Assembly: GCA_023150805.1 (NCBI GenBank)
Contig: JAKLKF010000028.1
Location: forward strand, 1-64,000
Length of the DNA: 64,000 nt
Reading direction: 5' to 3'
From: Myxococcota bacterium
Lineage (GTDB): Bacteria; Myxococcota_A; UBA796; UBA2385
Shown here: piece by piece, positions 25,548 to 34,529 of the stretch
How the letters are laid out: each line of letters opens with the position of its first letter
Position numbering within the stretch: the stretch's first letter is position 1
Position numbers and translations under genes: made by a program
Notes under the pieces: generated by a model
What the model saw: only the letters and a program-made list of their open reading frames with translations
Told to the model about the DNA's origin: nothing
The model's database searches: none

Positions 25548-26369
25548 ATGTGCTCCGCCTTGCTGCCCGCCACGCTCTGCCTGTTCTCGTGGGGAGGGTC
25601 GGCGCTCGCCTCCCAGGCGCCGGCTCTCGACCCGCAGGCGGCCGAGGCCGCCTTCACCGAGGCCGTCCTGGCGGAGCTGGAGGCGAGCTCGCCCGCGGCC
25701 GCGCAGCTCCTGCGCCAGGCTGACGCCGCGCGCGCCCTGGGCGACCGGACGCGGGCCGGCGAGCTGTACGCCCAGGCCGCCGCGCTGGCGCCGGACAGCG
25801 ACCACCCCCTGCGGCGGCACTGCACCGTCCTGCAGGAGGCGGGCCTGCGCACCGAGGCCCTGCCGCGCTGCGAGCGGGCCCTGTCCCTCTCCGGCCGGCC
25901 CGAGAACCGCGTGGCGCTGGCCTTCACCCTGCTCGACCTGCCCTCGGGCGCCGCGTCCGGCCCGGCGGACCTGGCGCGGGCCCACACCCTGTTGGACCAG
26001 GCCCTCGCCCAGGCGCCCGACGACCCCATGAACGCGCGTCTGCGCTGTCACCTGGCCAGCCGCGCCGAGGACACCGCCCTGCTGCGCGCCTGCGTCGCCG
26101 ACCTGGAGCGGCTGGCGCCCGACCACGTGATGACCGGCTTCCACGCCTGGGAGCTGGCCTTCCGCGACCAACGCTGGGCCGACGCCCTCGCGGCCCTGGA
26201 CCGCGCCCAGGCTGCCGGCATGCCCGCCTCCGACGCCGACAGCTTCCGGGCGCTGACCCGGGACGCCCGCCCGGCGTGGATGACCTGGGGGCCGGCCCTG
26301 GCGGTCGGCGCCCTGGCCGGGGCGCTCAGCTTCGTCCTGCTGCAGCTCCGCGGGCGGCGCGCCCGCTGA
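25548..26369 (+). CDS. Secreted TPR protein with C-terminal membrane anchor
   Basis: 273 residues with a signal peptide (MCSALLPATLCLFSWGGSALA) and TPR-like helix pairs at about 50-215 (RALGDRTRAGELYAQAAALAP, DQRWADALAALDRAQAAGM). A transmembrane segment at 245-265 (ALAVGALAGALSFVLLQL) is followed by a short basic tail. It is probably anchored in the inner membrane with the TPRs in the periplasm, for protein-protein contacts. TAGGCG lies 7 nt before the ATG. Convergent with the VIT-vWA gene. Confidence 0.7.
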   Translation: MCSALLPATLCLFSWGGSALASQAPALDPQAAEAAFTEAVLAELEASSPAAAQLLRQADAARALGDRTRAGELYAQAAALAPDSDHPLRRHCTVLQEAGLRTEALPRCERALSLSGRPENRVALAFTLLDLPSGAASGPADLARAHTLLDQALAQAPDDPMNARLRCHLASRAEDTALLRACVADLERLAPDHVMTGFHAWELAFRDQRWADALAALDRAQAAGMPASDADSFRALTRDARPAWMTWGPALAVGALAGALSFVLLQLRGRRAR

Positions 26370-26385
26370 GCGACGCGTCGGGGCG

Positions 26386-29300
26386 TCAGCGGCGCACCTG
26401 GACCGGCGGCTCGACGCGGACCAGCCCGTCGCTGGTGGCCAGCCAGAGCCCACCCTCCGGCGCCGGCAGGACGGCGTTGACGTCCCGCACCGGCACGGGC
26501 ACGGCCACCGCCTCGCCGTCGGCCGACAGCCGCACCGGCGCCATCCCGATGCCCCCCACCCACAGCGCGTCGCCCAGGCGAGCCAGCGCGTGCGGCGGCA
26601 CCCACTGTCCGGCCAGCGCCGTCACCGGGCTGACCTCGCCCCCCTCCACCGTCCACAGTCCGTCGGAGTAGGTCCCGACCCACAGGCGGTCCCCGTCGGA
26701 CAGCAACGCCGTCACCCAGCTCGCCCGCAGGCCGTCGCCGACGGTGACGGGACGGGGCTCCCAGCCCGAGGCGCCGGCCCCCAGGTGGACGAGCCCATCC
26801 AGGGTCCCCGCGTACAGATCCCGATCGTGCCAGGCCACGCTCAGGTAGCGCCCCGTGCCGACCGCGGGCGCGGCGAGCGGCCCCTCGGCGTCGACCCGCC
26901 GGGTCCCGCCCTCGTCCATGACGTACAGTCCCTGGCTGGTGGCGATCGCCAGCCCGCCAGGGCCACTGTCCAGGTCGTGCGTCGCGTCCGGCAGCTCCCG
27001 TCGCAGGCTGGCCTCCGGCCGGTCCGGGTCCAGGGAGAGCAGGCCCCCCTCCGTGGCCAGCCACAGGCGCCCGGCGTGCAGCGCCAGCGCGTTGATCCGC
27101 GACTCGGCCACGCGCAGGTCCAGCGGGACGGGGGTCCGCTCGCCTTCGGGGCCCACGCGCCACAGCCCGCTGTCGAAGCCCGCCACCCAGGTCCGGTCAC
27201 CGACCACCGCCAGGTCGACCAGGTCGGTCGCGCCGGCCTCCAGCTCGTTCAGGCCGGGGCCGTCGTATCGGAACCGGTCGCGAGCCAGCCGCAGGAACCG
27301 GCCGTGACCGCTGCTCACCTCCACCTCCACCACCGGCAGGGCCGCGAGCAGGTCGCCGGGTGCCCGCAGCCCCGCCACGTGCTCGTGGGGGAAGGTGCTG
27401 CGCACGGCCGCGCCCTGCCCCCCGGGCAGGCGCCACAGTCCGTTGTAGGCCGTCCCGATCAGCACGTCGCCGTCGGGCGCGCGCACCAGGCCGGTGACGA
27501 AGCGGCTGCCGACCCGGATCGGGCTTTCCCCCACGCGGTCGCCCCGCACCTGCCGCAGGCCCGCGCCCAGGATGCCCACCAGGGCGCTGCCGTCGGGCAG
27601 GGCGACGATGCCCGTCACCGGGTGCTCCGGCTGATCGGTCTCCAGCCGGCGCGCGACGCACTCCGCCCCCTCGCAACGGACCGCCAGCAGGTCCCCGCCG
27701 GCCGTGCCCAGCAGCAACCGGCCGTCGACGCGCGCCGCCGCGGTCAGCCGCAGGCTGCGCAGCCCCAGCCCCCGGGCGTCGAAGCGCAGGCTCTGGTCGG
27801 CCAGGTGCACCACTGCCAGGTGCCCGTCGACGCGCATCGGTCCCTCGCCGGCCTGCAGCGGCAGCGCCTCCACCGGCGCGGCCACCCCGGCCGCCGGCGG
27901 CGCGGCGTCGGCCTGCACCACCAGGCCCGCGCCCTCCACCCGCGCCGGCCACCGGGCCACGTTGCCCGCGCGGTCGCGCACCACCACGGTGAACTGCTCG
28001 GGCAGCGCCGCCAGCGGCTGGCGCCAGGTCCGCGCGCCCGGGGCGCCCGGGTCGGCCAGCGAGAGCCGCCAGGTCTGCCCCGGCGCGTGTACCTCGACCG
28101 CGCCTACCTCGGGGGTGCCGGCGCCGGTGTCGACCACCAGGTCCCCGTCCTGGATCGTGACCCGGGCCTCGGGCGCCGCCTCGTCCAGGACGTACCAGCT
28201 CCCCTGCTGCTCCACCCGTCCGTCCGCCCGGCGGCTGAAGGTGTCCACCCGGTAGGCCCGCTCCTCCCAGCCACGCGGCACCAGGAAGCGGTCGCTGAAG
28301 GTCCCCCCCTCGGCGCGCAGGCGGCGGGTCTGGCCGAAGGGGTACCAGGCCACCACGTCGGTCACGCCCGGCGCACCGTCCACGGTGAGCGTCGGGTCGC
28401 CGGGCTTGATCGCCACCAGCGACAGCTCCGGATCGTCCACCTGCAGGCTGGTGAAGGCCGTCGGGATGCCCTCGCGCAGCGAGAGCGCGACGATCCGCTC
28501 CTTGAGACCCTCCTCGGGCTGGGCCTTCCAGCCGCCCATCATGCTCGCCAGCAGGTCGCGGTACACCGCCCGCCGGACCCGCGACCCGGCCGCGCCCGCC
28601 TCCTGCACCACCAGCTCGTGCGCCGCGGCCTGTCCGTCCCGCTCGACCTCGACGCGCAGCGTCCGGCCGACCAGCGCGCCCTCCCCGCCGCCGTCGAGCA
28701 CCGACAGCCGCAGCAGCCCGCCCTCCGCCACGCGCCAGGGGCCCGCCCCGAGGGGGGACAGGTCGCGCCCGTCCACGCGCAGGCGGGTCACCGTGAGCAC
28801 CGGCAGGATCGCCTGGTCCACCGCCGCGCGCAGGCGCGCCGGAGGATCCACGCCCGGCTGGTACCGGGCCGCGCGGGGCGGCAGCGCGCCGGCGAAGTGG
28901 ATCGCCTCGTGGGCGTCGGCCAGCACGATCAGCTCGGCGGGGTGGCCCTCGGCGCCGCTGATGCCGGGGAGCTGGGCGTCGGTGAGCGCCAGGCAGCGCC
29001 GCGCGCCCTCGCAGCCCACCCCCTCCATCGCGCCCGCCAGGTCCGTCCACGTGACACGTGCTCCCTCCACCCGGTGCACCGAGACGGGCCCATGTGACAC
29101 CGCCTGCACGCGCGCCAGGACCTCGTCCACCGCCGCGGACCGCCGCGCCATCGACCGGCTGCCGTCGACGAACACCGCCACGACGCGGCCATCGCGGTGC
29201 TCCGGGTCACCGGCGTTCAGCGCGACCCGCAGGGCCAGCGCCGTCCCCTCGGGCGTGGGGACCGCCCGCGCGTCCAGGTCCAGCGGCGGCGCCTCCTCCT

Positions 29301-29985
29301 GCCAGTACAGGACCAGCGCCTCGTGGGTCGTCGTCGCCAGCAGGGCCGACCGCTCCTCCCGGCGCAGGGTGCGGTGGCTGGCGGTCTCTCCGCGTGCGGT
29401 GGACAGACCCAGGTCCGCCAGGGGCCGCTCGGCGGCCAGGTCCACCGACACGGTGCTCACCACCCCCGGCTGCCCCAGCAGCTCGTCCACCGGCAGCAAC
29501 AGCTCGCGGCGCCCGCCCTCCGCCTCGACCGGCAGGCGCAGGCGCAGCTCCACCTGCTTCAAGGCCCCCGCCTCCACCGGGTACACCGAGAAGGACTGCA
29601 CCTGCCCCTCGCCTCCCAGCAGGGCCGTGGCCCGCCCCTCGGCGGCCGCCGCCCGGTGCTGCGCCTGGGCCTCCTCCCGGGCCTGGAGCGTCGCCTCCAG
29701 CAGCCGGTCGCCGCTCCAGAAGCCGAAGGACTCGACCGAGGCCCCCTGGGGCAGGTGGAGCTGGTAGTCGGCCTGGCCCAGGGCCTCGCCGTCGTTGACG
29801 AAGACCTGGCTCAGGTGCAGCAGGGCCTCGTCTCCGTCCACGACCACGTGGATCGCCTGGCTGACCAGGGGGAGCTGGCGGGCCTCGGTGAACAGGCCGG
29901 CCGCCGCGTCGTCCTGGGCACGCGCGGGGGAGGAGAGGGCCAGCAGGGCCAGCAGGGCGTGGGCGGAGGAGGAGGAGGGGCGCAT
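26386..29985 (-). CDS. VIT / vWA-like / sensor-propeller giant secreted protein
   Basis: 1199 residues with a signal peptide ending ARAQ. Residues about 28-165 resemble a VIT domain (VSQVFVN-type, seen as LHLSQVFVNDGEAL). About 250-350 is a vWA-like domain with a DGSRSM metal site (DxSxS). About 480-700 are beta-rich. About 720-1195 hold repeated propeller blades (GSRFVTGLVRAPDGDVLIGTAYNGLW, LALHAGRLWLATEGGLLSL) like the periplasmic ligand-binding propellers of hybrid two-component sensors, but no kinase follows. It is probably a surface or periplasmic scaffold. It lies 28 nt after the vWA gene on the same strand, an operon. Confidence 0.8.
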   Translation of the reverse strand: MRPSSSSAHALLALLALSSPARAQDDAAAGLFTEARQLPLVSQAIHVVVDGDEALLHLSQVFVNDGEALGQADYQLHLPQGASVESFGFWSGDRLLEATLQAREEAQAQHRAAAAEGRATALLGGEGQVQSFSVYPVEAGALKQVELRLRLPVEAEGGRRELLLPVDELLGQPGVVSTVSVDLAAERPLADLGLSTARGETASHRTLRREERSALLATTTHEALVLYWQEEAPPLDLDARAVPTPEGTALALRVALNAGDPEHRDGRVVAVFVDGSRSMARRSAAVDEVLARVQAVSHGPVSVHRVEGARVTWTDLAGAMEGVGCEGARRCLALTDAQLPGISGAEGHPAELIVLADAHEAIHFAGALPPRAARYQPGVDPPARLRAAVDQAILPVLTVTRLRVDGRDLSPLGAGPWRVAEGGLLRLSVLDGGGEGALVGRTLRVEVERDGQAAAHELVVQEAGAAGSRVRRAVYRDLLASMMGGWKAQPEEGLKERIVALSLREGIPTAFTSLQVDDPELSLVAIKPGDPTLTVDGAPGVTDVVAWYPFGQTRRLRAEGGTFSDRFLVPRGWEERAYRVDTFSRRADGRVEQQGSWYVLDEAAPEARVTIQDGDLVVDTGAGTPEVGAVEVHAPGQTWRLSLADPGAPGARTWRQPLAALPEQFTVVVRDRAGNVARWPARVEGAGLVVQADAAPPAAGVAAPVEALPLQAGEGPMRVDGHLAVVHLADQSLRFDARGLGLRSLRLTAAARVDGRLLLGTAGGDLLAVRCEGAECVARRLETDQPEHPVTGIVALPDGSALVGILGAGLRQVRGDRVGESPIRVGSRFVTGLVRAPDGDVLIGTAYNGLWRLPGGQGAAVRSTFPHEHVAGLRAPGDLLAALPVVEVEVSSGHGRFLRLARDRFRYDGPGLNELEAGATDLVDLAVVGDRTWVAGFDSGLWRVGPEGERTPVPLDLRVAESRINALALHAGRLWLATEGGLLSLDPDRPEASLRRELPDATHDLDSGPGGLAIATSQGLYVMDEGGTRRVDAEGPLAAPAVGTGRYLSVAWHDRDLYAGTLDGLVHLGAGASGWEPRPVTVGDGLRASWVTALLSDGDRLWVGTYSDGLWTVEGGEVSPVTALAGQWVPPHALARLGDALWVGGIGMAPVRLSADGEAVAVPVPVRDVNAVLPAPEGGLWLATSDGLVRVEPPVQVRR

Positions 29986-30013
29986 GGTGGCTCCGTTCGT
30001 GCGAGGGCTTCGT

Positions 30014-30985
30014 TCAGCGCAGGGTGACCTGGACGGGCGTGGCGACCGGGAGGCAGCGCTCCAGCTCCCACACGCCGCGCAGGCCCTGCCCGGCGGCCAG
30101 GGGCAGCGTGACGTGCAGGCGGTGGTCGCCCTGGGCGACCTCGGGGGGGCCGGACAGGTCCATCCCGTCGGGCAGCAGCACGGTCAGGCTGCACGCGGTC
30201 CCCGGCAGCTCGGGCTCGCGCTCCAGCGGGTCGAGCCAGGTGCCCAGGCGCGCCAGCGGACCGTGCACGGAGGTCGGGGTCGGCCGCGCCTGGCGGCGAC
30301 TCTCGTGCACGGCCAGGGGGCGCAGCGCGCCGTCGGCGCCCGGGGCCGGCGCCAGGGTCTGGAGCATCGCCTGGGCCAGGCCCCCCGCGTCGGCGTGCAC
30401 GCGGCCGATGTGGTGGTACTGCCCCTCCGTCGCGTAGGCCAGGCCGCGGAGCTGCTCCACGCCGTCCGACCCCAGCGAGCGGCAGCCGATGGCGTGCACC
30501 ACCACCCCGCGCGCCACCGCCTCGTCGGCGACCTGCGCCAGGGTGGGCCCGTCGGCGTAGTCGGTGTGGGCCGGCGCGTCCGCGATCAGGAAGAGCTGCT
30601 TCTCGGCGGCCGGGTCCCAGTCCAGCCCGGTGAGCGCCACCTGCAGCCCGGAGATCACGTCCTCGGGCGCGTCCCCACCGCCGTTGGCGTCCAGGCCGGC
30701 CAGGAACCGGGTCGCCACCGTGGCGTCCTCGGACAAGGGCGAGCTGCGGGTCAGCCAGGCGTCGCCGCGATCCCGGTAGGCGACCACGCCCAGCCGGATG
30801 CGCTCCTGCGGGCGCGCGGCCTGCAGCGTCGCCACCAGCTCCAGCGCCCGGGTGCGGGCCTCGTGCAGCTCGCCGGACATGGAGCCGGTCGTGTCCAGGA
30901 CGAAGGCGACGTCGAGGTCGGCGTGGGCCGGCGCGCCGAGCGCGGGCAGCAGCAGCAGGGCGAGGGGAGGGGCCAGGGCGGTCAT
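30014..30985 (-). CDS. Secreted vWA-domain protein
   Basis: 323 residues. The ATG at 30985 puts a signal peptide (TALAPPLALLLLPALGAPAHA) first. Residues 22-215 form a von Willebrand A domain with a perfect MIDAS (FVLDTTGSMSGEL, then the conserved Thr/Asp in LFLIADAPAHTDYAD). The 100-residue C-terminus is beta-rich. vWA domains bind protein ligands through a metal ion. It is cotranscribed with the VIT-vWA-propeller gene, 28 nt downstream, so the two proteins may interact. Confidence 0.85.
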   Translation of the reverse strand: MTALAPPLALLLLPALGAPAHADLDVAFVLDTTGSMSGELHEARTRALELVATLQAARPQERIRLGVVAYRDRGDAWLTRSSPLSEDATVATRFLAGLDANGGGDAPEDVISGLQVALTGLDWDPAAEKQLFLIADAPAHTDYADGPTLAQVADEAVARGVVVHAIGCRSLGSDGVEQLRGLAYATEGQYHHIGRVHADAGGLAQAMLQTLAPAPGADGALRPLAVHESRRQARPTPTSVHGPLARLGTWLDPLEREPELPGTACSLTVLLPDGMDLSGPPEVAQGDHRLHVTLPLAAGQGLRGVWELERCLPVATPVQVTLR

Positions 30986-31186
30986 CGGGGCTCCAGGTCG
31001 GTGAGCCGGAGCAGAGCCAGGGCCGTGCCACCGCGCGCGGAGCGAGGCGGGCAGGGGATCCCCGGCCCCCGGGCGGGGATCGCCGATGCCCCGTGCGCGC
31101 AATCGAGGGTAGAACCCAGCGGTGGCGCGGTAGATCCCGCGCAGCAGCCGGGGAATGGGACGGAGCGCCCGGCGGGTCCGGTGGGG

Positions 31187-31192
31187 TAGGCT
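31187..31192 (+). promoter_or_regulatory. -10-like TAGGCT upstream of the START-like gene
   Basis: TAGGCT lies 23 nt before the ATG at 31216, with GAGGT as ribosome site in between. The 230-nt divergent gap also contains the palindrome GGGGATCCCC (31054-31063) of unknown role. Inferred. Confidence 0.4.
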
Positions 31193-31215
31193 GCCGCCAC
31201 CACCCCGAGGTCCCC

Positions 31216-31782
31216 ATGCTCCCGCTGCTGCTCTCCCTCTCGCTGCCCGCCGCCGCCTGGACCGCCATGGGGGAGCGGGACGGCTGCGTCTACTCCAAGC
31301 AGGACGAGGGCGCGGTGATCGCCCTGCGCGCCGAGTGCACCTGGGACCTGCCCGCGGAGCGGGTGCGGGCGAAGCTCGCCGACTGGTCCGTGCACGACGA
31401 CGTCTTCGAGAGCGTCGCCGAGTCGCGGGTGCTCGGCAGCCTGCAGGGTGGGGCGGGCAAGGTCTACCAGCGCCACCAGGCCTCGGGGATCTCCGACCGG
31501 GAGATCGTCATGGACGTCAAGGAGCTGGTGATCGACGGCGGCTGGCGGTGGACGCACAGCAAGTCGGCCGACCAGTCCCAGGTCACCGGCCAGCACGTGC
31601 TCGTCGGTCGCGACGACGGCCTGTGGGAGCTCAAGCCCACCGCGAACGGCGGCAGCTTCGTCGTCTACGAGCTGCGCTACGACCCGGCCGGCAGCGTGCC
31701 GGGCTTCATGGTCAAGTGGTTCCAGGGCTCGGGCTTCCGCGACATGCTGCTCCAGCTTCGGACCGCGGCCGCGGCGGGCTGA
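31216..31782 (+). CDS. Secreted SRPBCC/START-like lipid-binding protein
   Basis: 188 residues with a signal peptide of about 15 residues (LPLLLSLSLPAAAW) and one helix-grip domain: CTWDLPAERVRAKLADWSVHDDVFESVAESRVLG, then GKVYQRHQASGISDREIVMDVKEL and SFVVYELRYDPAGSVPGFMVKWFQ. The order and the VPxxxVKWF ending are typical of START/polyketide-cyclase-like proteins, which hold hydrophobic ligands in a cavity. Secretion suggests periplasmic lipid handling. The ligand is unknown. The ATG at 31216 is chosen because a signal peptide follows. Confidence 0.8.
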   Translation: MLPLLLSLSLPAAAWTAMGERDGCVYSKQDEGAVIALRAECTWDLPAERVRAKLADWSVHDDVFESVAESRVLGSLQGGAGKVYQRHQASGISDREIVMDVKELVIDGGWRWTHSKSADQSQVTGQHVLVGRDDGLWELKPTANGGSFVVYELRYDPAGSVPGFMVKWFQGSGFRDMLLQLRTAAAAG

Positions 31783-31823
31783 GGTCCGAGGGTCCCGGTC
31801 CGGGACGGCGCGCGTCGCGCTCC

Positions 31824-31837
31824 GAGACAGTTGTCTC
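31824..31837. promoter_or_regulatory. Inverted repeat GAGACA-GT-TGTCTC
   Basis: Perfect 6-bp arms with a 2-nt centre in the 138-nt gap before the gene at 31921. The size suits a dimeric repressor site. No regulator is encoded nearby. Confidence 0.35.
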
Positions 31838-31882
31838 CTTCCGTCGACGGGTGGATCCGGGGCTCTTTCGCGCGCTGTCCTG

Positions 31883-31898
31883 TGGCAGGATGGGTGCT
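31883..31898 (+). promoter_or_regulatory. Sigma-54-like promoter TGGC-AGG-N4-GTGCT
   Basis: The sequence has GG-N10-GC spacing and matches TGGCACG-N4-TTGCW at most of its defined positions. It would start transcription about 10 nt before the ATG at 31921, leaving room only for the GGAG ribosome site, which weakens the case. No sigma-54 activator is adjacent. Confidence 0.3.
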
Positions 31899-31920
31899 CT
31901 TCCTCCGCTGGAGCGCAGCC

Positions 31921-32682
31921 ATGTCGCCACGCCCCGCCTCCAAGGTCCGCCGCGAGCTCGCCGACGTGGTCTCCCTGGAGACCGAGCGCCAGCTCCGCGC
32001 GGGGGTGACCCAGGTCCGCGTGCCCTCCGCCCCCGAGCCGCCCGGCGAGGACCTGCCCTGGTTCGACGTCGGCTGCATGCCGGACTCCCTGCGGGACCTC
32101 CTGGCCGAGGAGCCGGAGGAGGAGAGCGGCTTCGAGCTCACGCTGGAGCTCCCCGCGTCGGCCCTGCCCTCCGCCGGCGAGCCCACCGAGGACGAGGACA
32201 CGGTGGAGGGCGAGGCGGCGGGCGGCCTCATCCTGGAGGAGGAGACCGGCGAGGCGATCACGCGGGCCTTCCTCTGCAACGTCGTGCAGCTCCGCACCTC
32301 CGACGGCATGGAGCCCGTCACCGTCACCACCGAGCTGCCCGAGGCCCTCACCGACCAGCTCGATCCCCACCAGCTCGCCCCCGTCGACCCGGCGCTGCGC
32401 GACGACGCCGAGCTCCGGATCGCGCTGGTCAACCGCGCGCGACAGGAGATCCAGGACGGCCTGCTGGAGGAGGCCGACGAGACGCTGGAGCGCGCGCTGG
32501 CCCTGCTGCCGGGCGACCCGCTGGTGCTCGTGCACCAGGCCTGGGTGCGCCTGCTCGCGGGTGAGGCCTTCTTCGCCGCCTGGCAGGCCGAGCGGGCCGT
32601 CGCGGTGCGGACCGGGGACCCGGTGGTGGCCGAGCTGGCCGACGCCCTGGCCGCCGAGGTCGCCGAGCGCCTGCCCTTCTGA
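31921..32682 (+). CDS. Hypothetical acidic protein with C-terminal TPR
   Basis: 253 residues, no signal or membrane segment. Residues 1-100 are acidic and low complexity. Residues 165-250 form TPR-like helix pairs (RARQEIQDGLLEEADETLERALALLPGDPLVLVHQAWVRLLAGE). The layout resembles cytoplasmic adaptor proteins linked to regulatory systems in myxobacteria, but I do not recognise a family. It is followed 98 nt later by the patatin gene on the same strand. GGAG lies 7 nt before the ATG. Confidence 0.6.
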   Translation: MSPRPASKVRRELADVVSLETERQLRAGVTQVRVPSAPEPPGEDLPWFDVGCMPDSLRDLLAEEPEEESGFELTLELPASALPSAGEPTEDEDTVEGEAAGGLILEEETGEAITRAFLCNVVQLRTSDGMEPVTVTTELPEALTDQLDPHQLAPVDPALRDDAELRIALVNRARQEIQDGLLEEADETLERALALLPGDPLVLVHQAWVRLLAGEAFFAAWQAERAVAVRTGDPVVAELADALAAEVAERLPF

Positions 32683-32780
32683 CCGGGCGCCGCTCGGGAC
32701 CCGGCCTGCTCCCTGGGGATGACGCTCCTGCGACGAGCGGTCACGAGCGGGCGACCCGCGGCCCGGGGATACTGCGCGAC

Positions 32781-34523
32781 ATGACCGCTCGACGCCTCAA
32801 GCTGCTCCGATCCGAGCCCGCGGTGCCCCACCGCCGCATCATGTACTGCGGCCCCGACCGGGGCACCTTCGATCACCTGCTCGACGACCTGGTCCGCGCG
32901 CGCGGCCTGGAGGGGGCCCCCGGCGACGAAGGCAGCCGCCTGGTGCGCCATGGCCGCGCCGAGCTGTGCTGGGTGCCGGCCTTCACCCTGGACCAGGCGC
33001 AGGCGCTGCTGGCCACCACCTTCCTGAACATGATCGTCGTCGACCTGCGGTGGACCGGCGACGACGAGGAGCAGCGCGGCCGCTTCGCCAAGGCGCGCAC
33101 GCTGCTGCACGCCCTCGACGACGTCGAGGACATCGAGACGCGCTACGGCTTCCACCGCATCGTCGTCCTGGTCTCGGGCCCCAACGGCCCGGTGATCGAC
33201 GACCTGCTGGTCGAGCTGGGCGGGCTGGGCATCCGCCACGTGCTCAAGGAGCGTCGCTTCCGCGGCGAGGAGACGGGCGAGCACTTCGCGGGCCGGCTGC
33301 TGGACGAGGCGCTCGAGCTGCTGCTGCAGCCGCGGGCCGCGCGCTCTGCCCTGTGCGCGGCGGGCGGCGGCATCACCGCCATCTTCTTCGAGCTGGGCGC
33401 GCTGAAGTGCCTGGACGACTGCCTGGTCGACGGCAGCGTCAACGACTTCGACATGTACTTCGGCATCAGCGCCGGCGCGGTCGTGACCAGCGTGATCGCC
33501 AACGGCTTCTCCGTGGACGAGTTCATGGCCGCCCTGGCCGGGGTCGAGGGGGGGCGCATCCCCCCGATCAACCTCAGCATGGCGCGCCTGGGCCACCTCA
33601 ACCTGCCCGACCTGCGGTGGCGGCTGGGGGTGGCGGCCCGGGAGGGGGCGCGGTCCTTGTGGGACCTGGCCCGGGGCCGAGGCGGGCCGACCCTGGACGG
33701 CCTGTTCCTGGGCGCCACTTCGCTCATCGGCGCGCCCTTCCGGTCCGACCAGTACGAGGAGCTGCTGGCGGGCATCCTGACCGGCCCGGGGTCGACCAAC
33801 CGCTTCGACCAGCTCCGCCGACCGCTCTACGTCGGCGCCACCAACCAGGACACGCGCCGCCACGTGCTGTGGGGGGACGAGGAGCACCAGCACGTTCCCA
33901 TCAGCAAGGCCGTCCAGGCCTCGCTGTCGATCAACCCGGCCTTCTCCGCCGTGCAGATCGAGGGCGCCTGGTACGAGGACGGCGCGGTCACCCGCACCAG
34001 CAACTTCGCCGAGGCCATCCGGCGGGGCGCCGACCTGCTCTTCATCCTCGACCCCTTCGTGCCCTACCACAGCAAGGAGCCCGGCTTCTCCCAGCGGCGC
34101 GGCATGCTCTACAACATCGACCAGGACGTGCGCTCGCTGTCCTTCACCCGCTACGAGACGGCGCTCGCCCAGGCGCTGCGGCGCCACCCCGAGGTCTGCT
34201 CCTACACCCTGCTGCCCAACAACCGGCTGCGCCGCGTGCTGAGCGTGAACCCCATGGACCACCGGGTCTACCTGGAGGTCTTCCGCGGCGCCTACCAGGC
34301 CACGCTGCGGCGGATCGGCGCCGTGCGGCACCGGCTGGTGGGCGACCTGGCCCTGCACGGCCTGACCCTGGACACGGGGCCCGCCGAGCAGATCGCCGCC
34401 CGGCTGGAGGCCGCCGGCGACCGGCTGCGCTTCGAGGACTTCTTCGTCGACGGGCGGGTGGTCATCCGTCGGCCCCGGCTGTCGCTGGAGCCGCGCCGGG
34501 GGCCGAAGGCGCAGGCGGGCTGA
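32781..34523 (+). CDS. Patatin-like phospholipase with N-terminal receiver-like domain
   Basis: 580 residues. Residues 18-180 look like a Rossmann/receiver-like domain (IMYCGPDRGTFDHLL, NMIVVDLRW, HRIVVLVSG), without a confident phosphorylation site. Residues 190-430 are a patatin domain with oxyanion GGGITAIFFELGALK, nucleophile Ser in GISAG near 232, and the dyad Asp in YEDGAVTR near 395. The remainder is helical. Patatins cleave acyl chains from phospholipids. The fused receiver-like domain suggests regulated activity or docking. TACTGC lies 5 nt before the ATG with no SD. Confidence 0.85.
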   Translation: MTARRLKLLRSEPAVPHRRIMYCGPDRGTFDHLLDDLVRARGLEGAPGDEGSRLVRHGRAELCWVPAFTLDQAQALLATTFLNMIVVDLRWTGDDEEQRGRFAKARTLLHALDDVEDIETRYGFHRIVVLVSGPNGPVIDDLLVELGGLGIRHVLKERRFRGEETGEHFAGRLLDEALELLLQPRAARSALCAAGGGITAIFFELGALKCLDDCLVDGSVNDFDMYFGISAGAVVTSVIANGFSVDEFMAALAGVEGGRIPPINLSMARLGHLNLPDLRWRLGVAAREGARSLWDLARGRGGPTLDGLFLGATSLIGAPFRSDQYEELLAGILTGPGSTNRFDQLRRPLYVGATNQDTRRHVLWGDEEHQHVPISKAVQASLSINPAFSAVQIEGAWYEDGAVTRTSNFAEAIRRGADLLFILDPFVPYHSKEPGFSQRRGMLYNIDQDVRSLSFTRYETALAQALRRHPEVCSYTLLPNNRLRRVLSVNPMDHRVYLEVFRGAYQATLRRIGAVRHRLVGDLALHGLTLDTGPAEQIAARLEAAGDRLRFEDFFVDGRVVIRRPRLSLEPRRGPKAQAG

Positions 34524-34529
34524 GCGGGC

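Noticed and set aside
30986-31102. Longer N-terminus for the vWA protein
   Set aside because: The ATG at 30985 places the signal peptide at the N-terminus; the upstream part is Arg/Pro/Gly-rich without signal.
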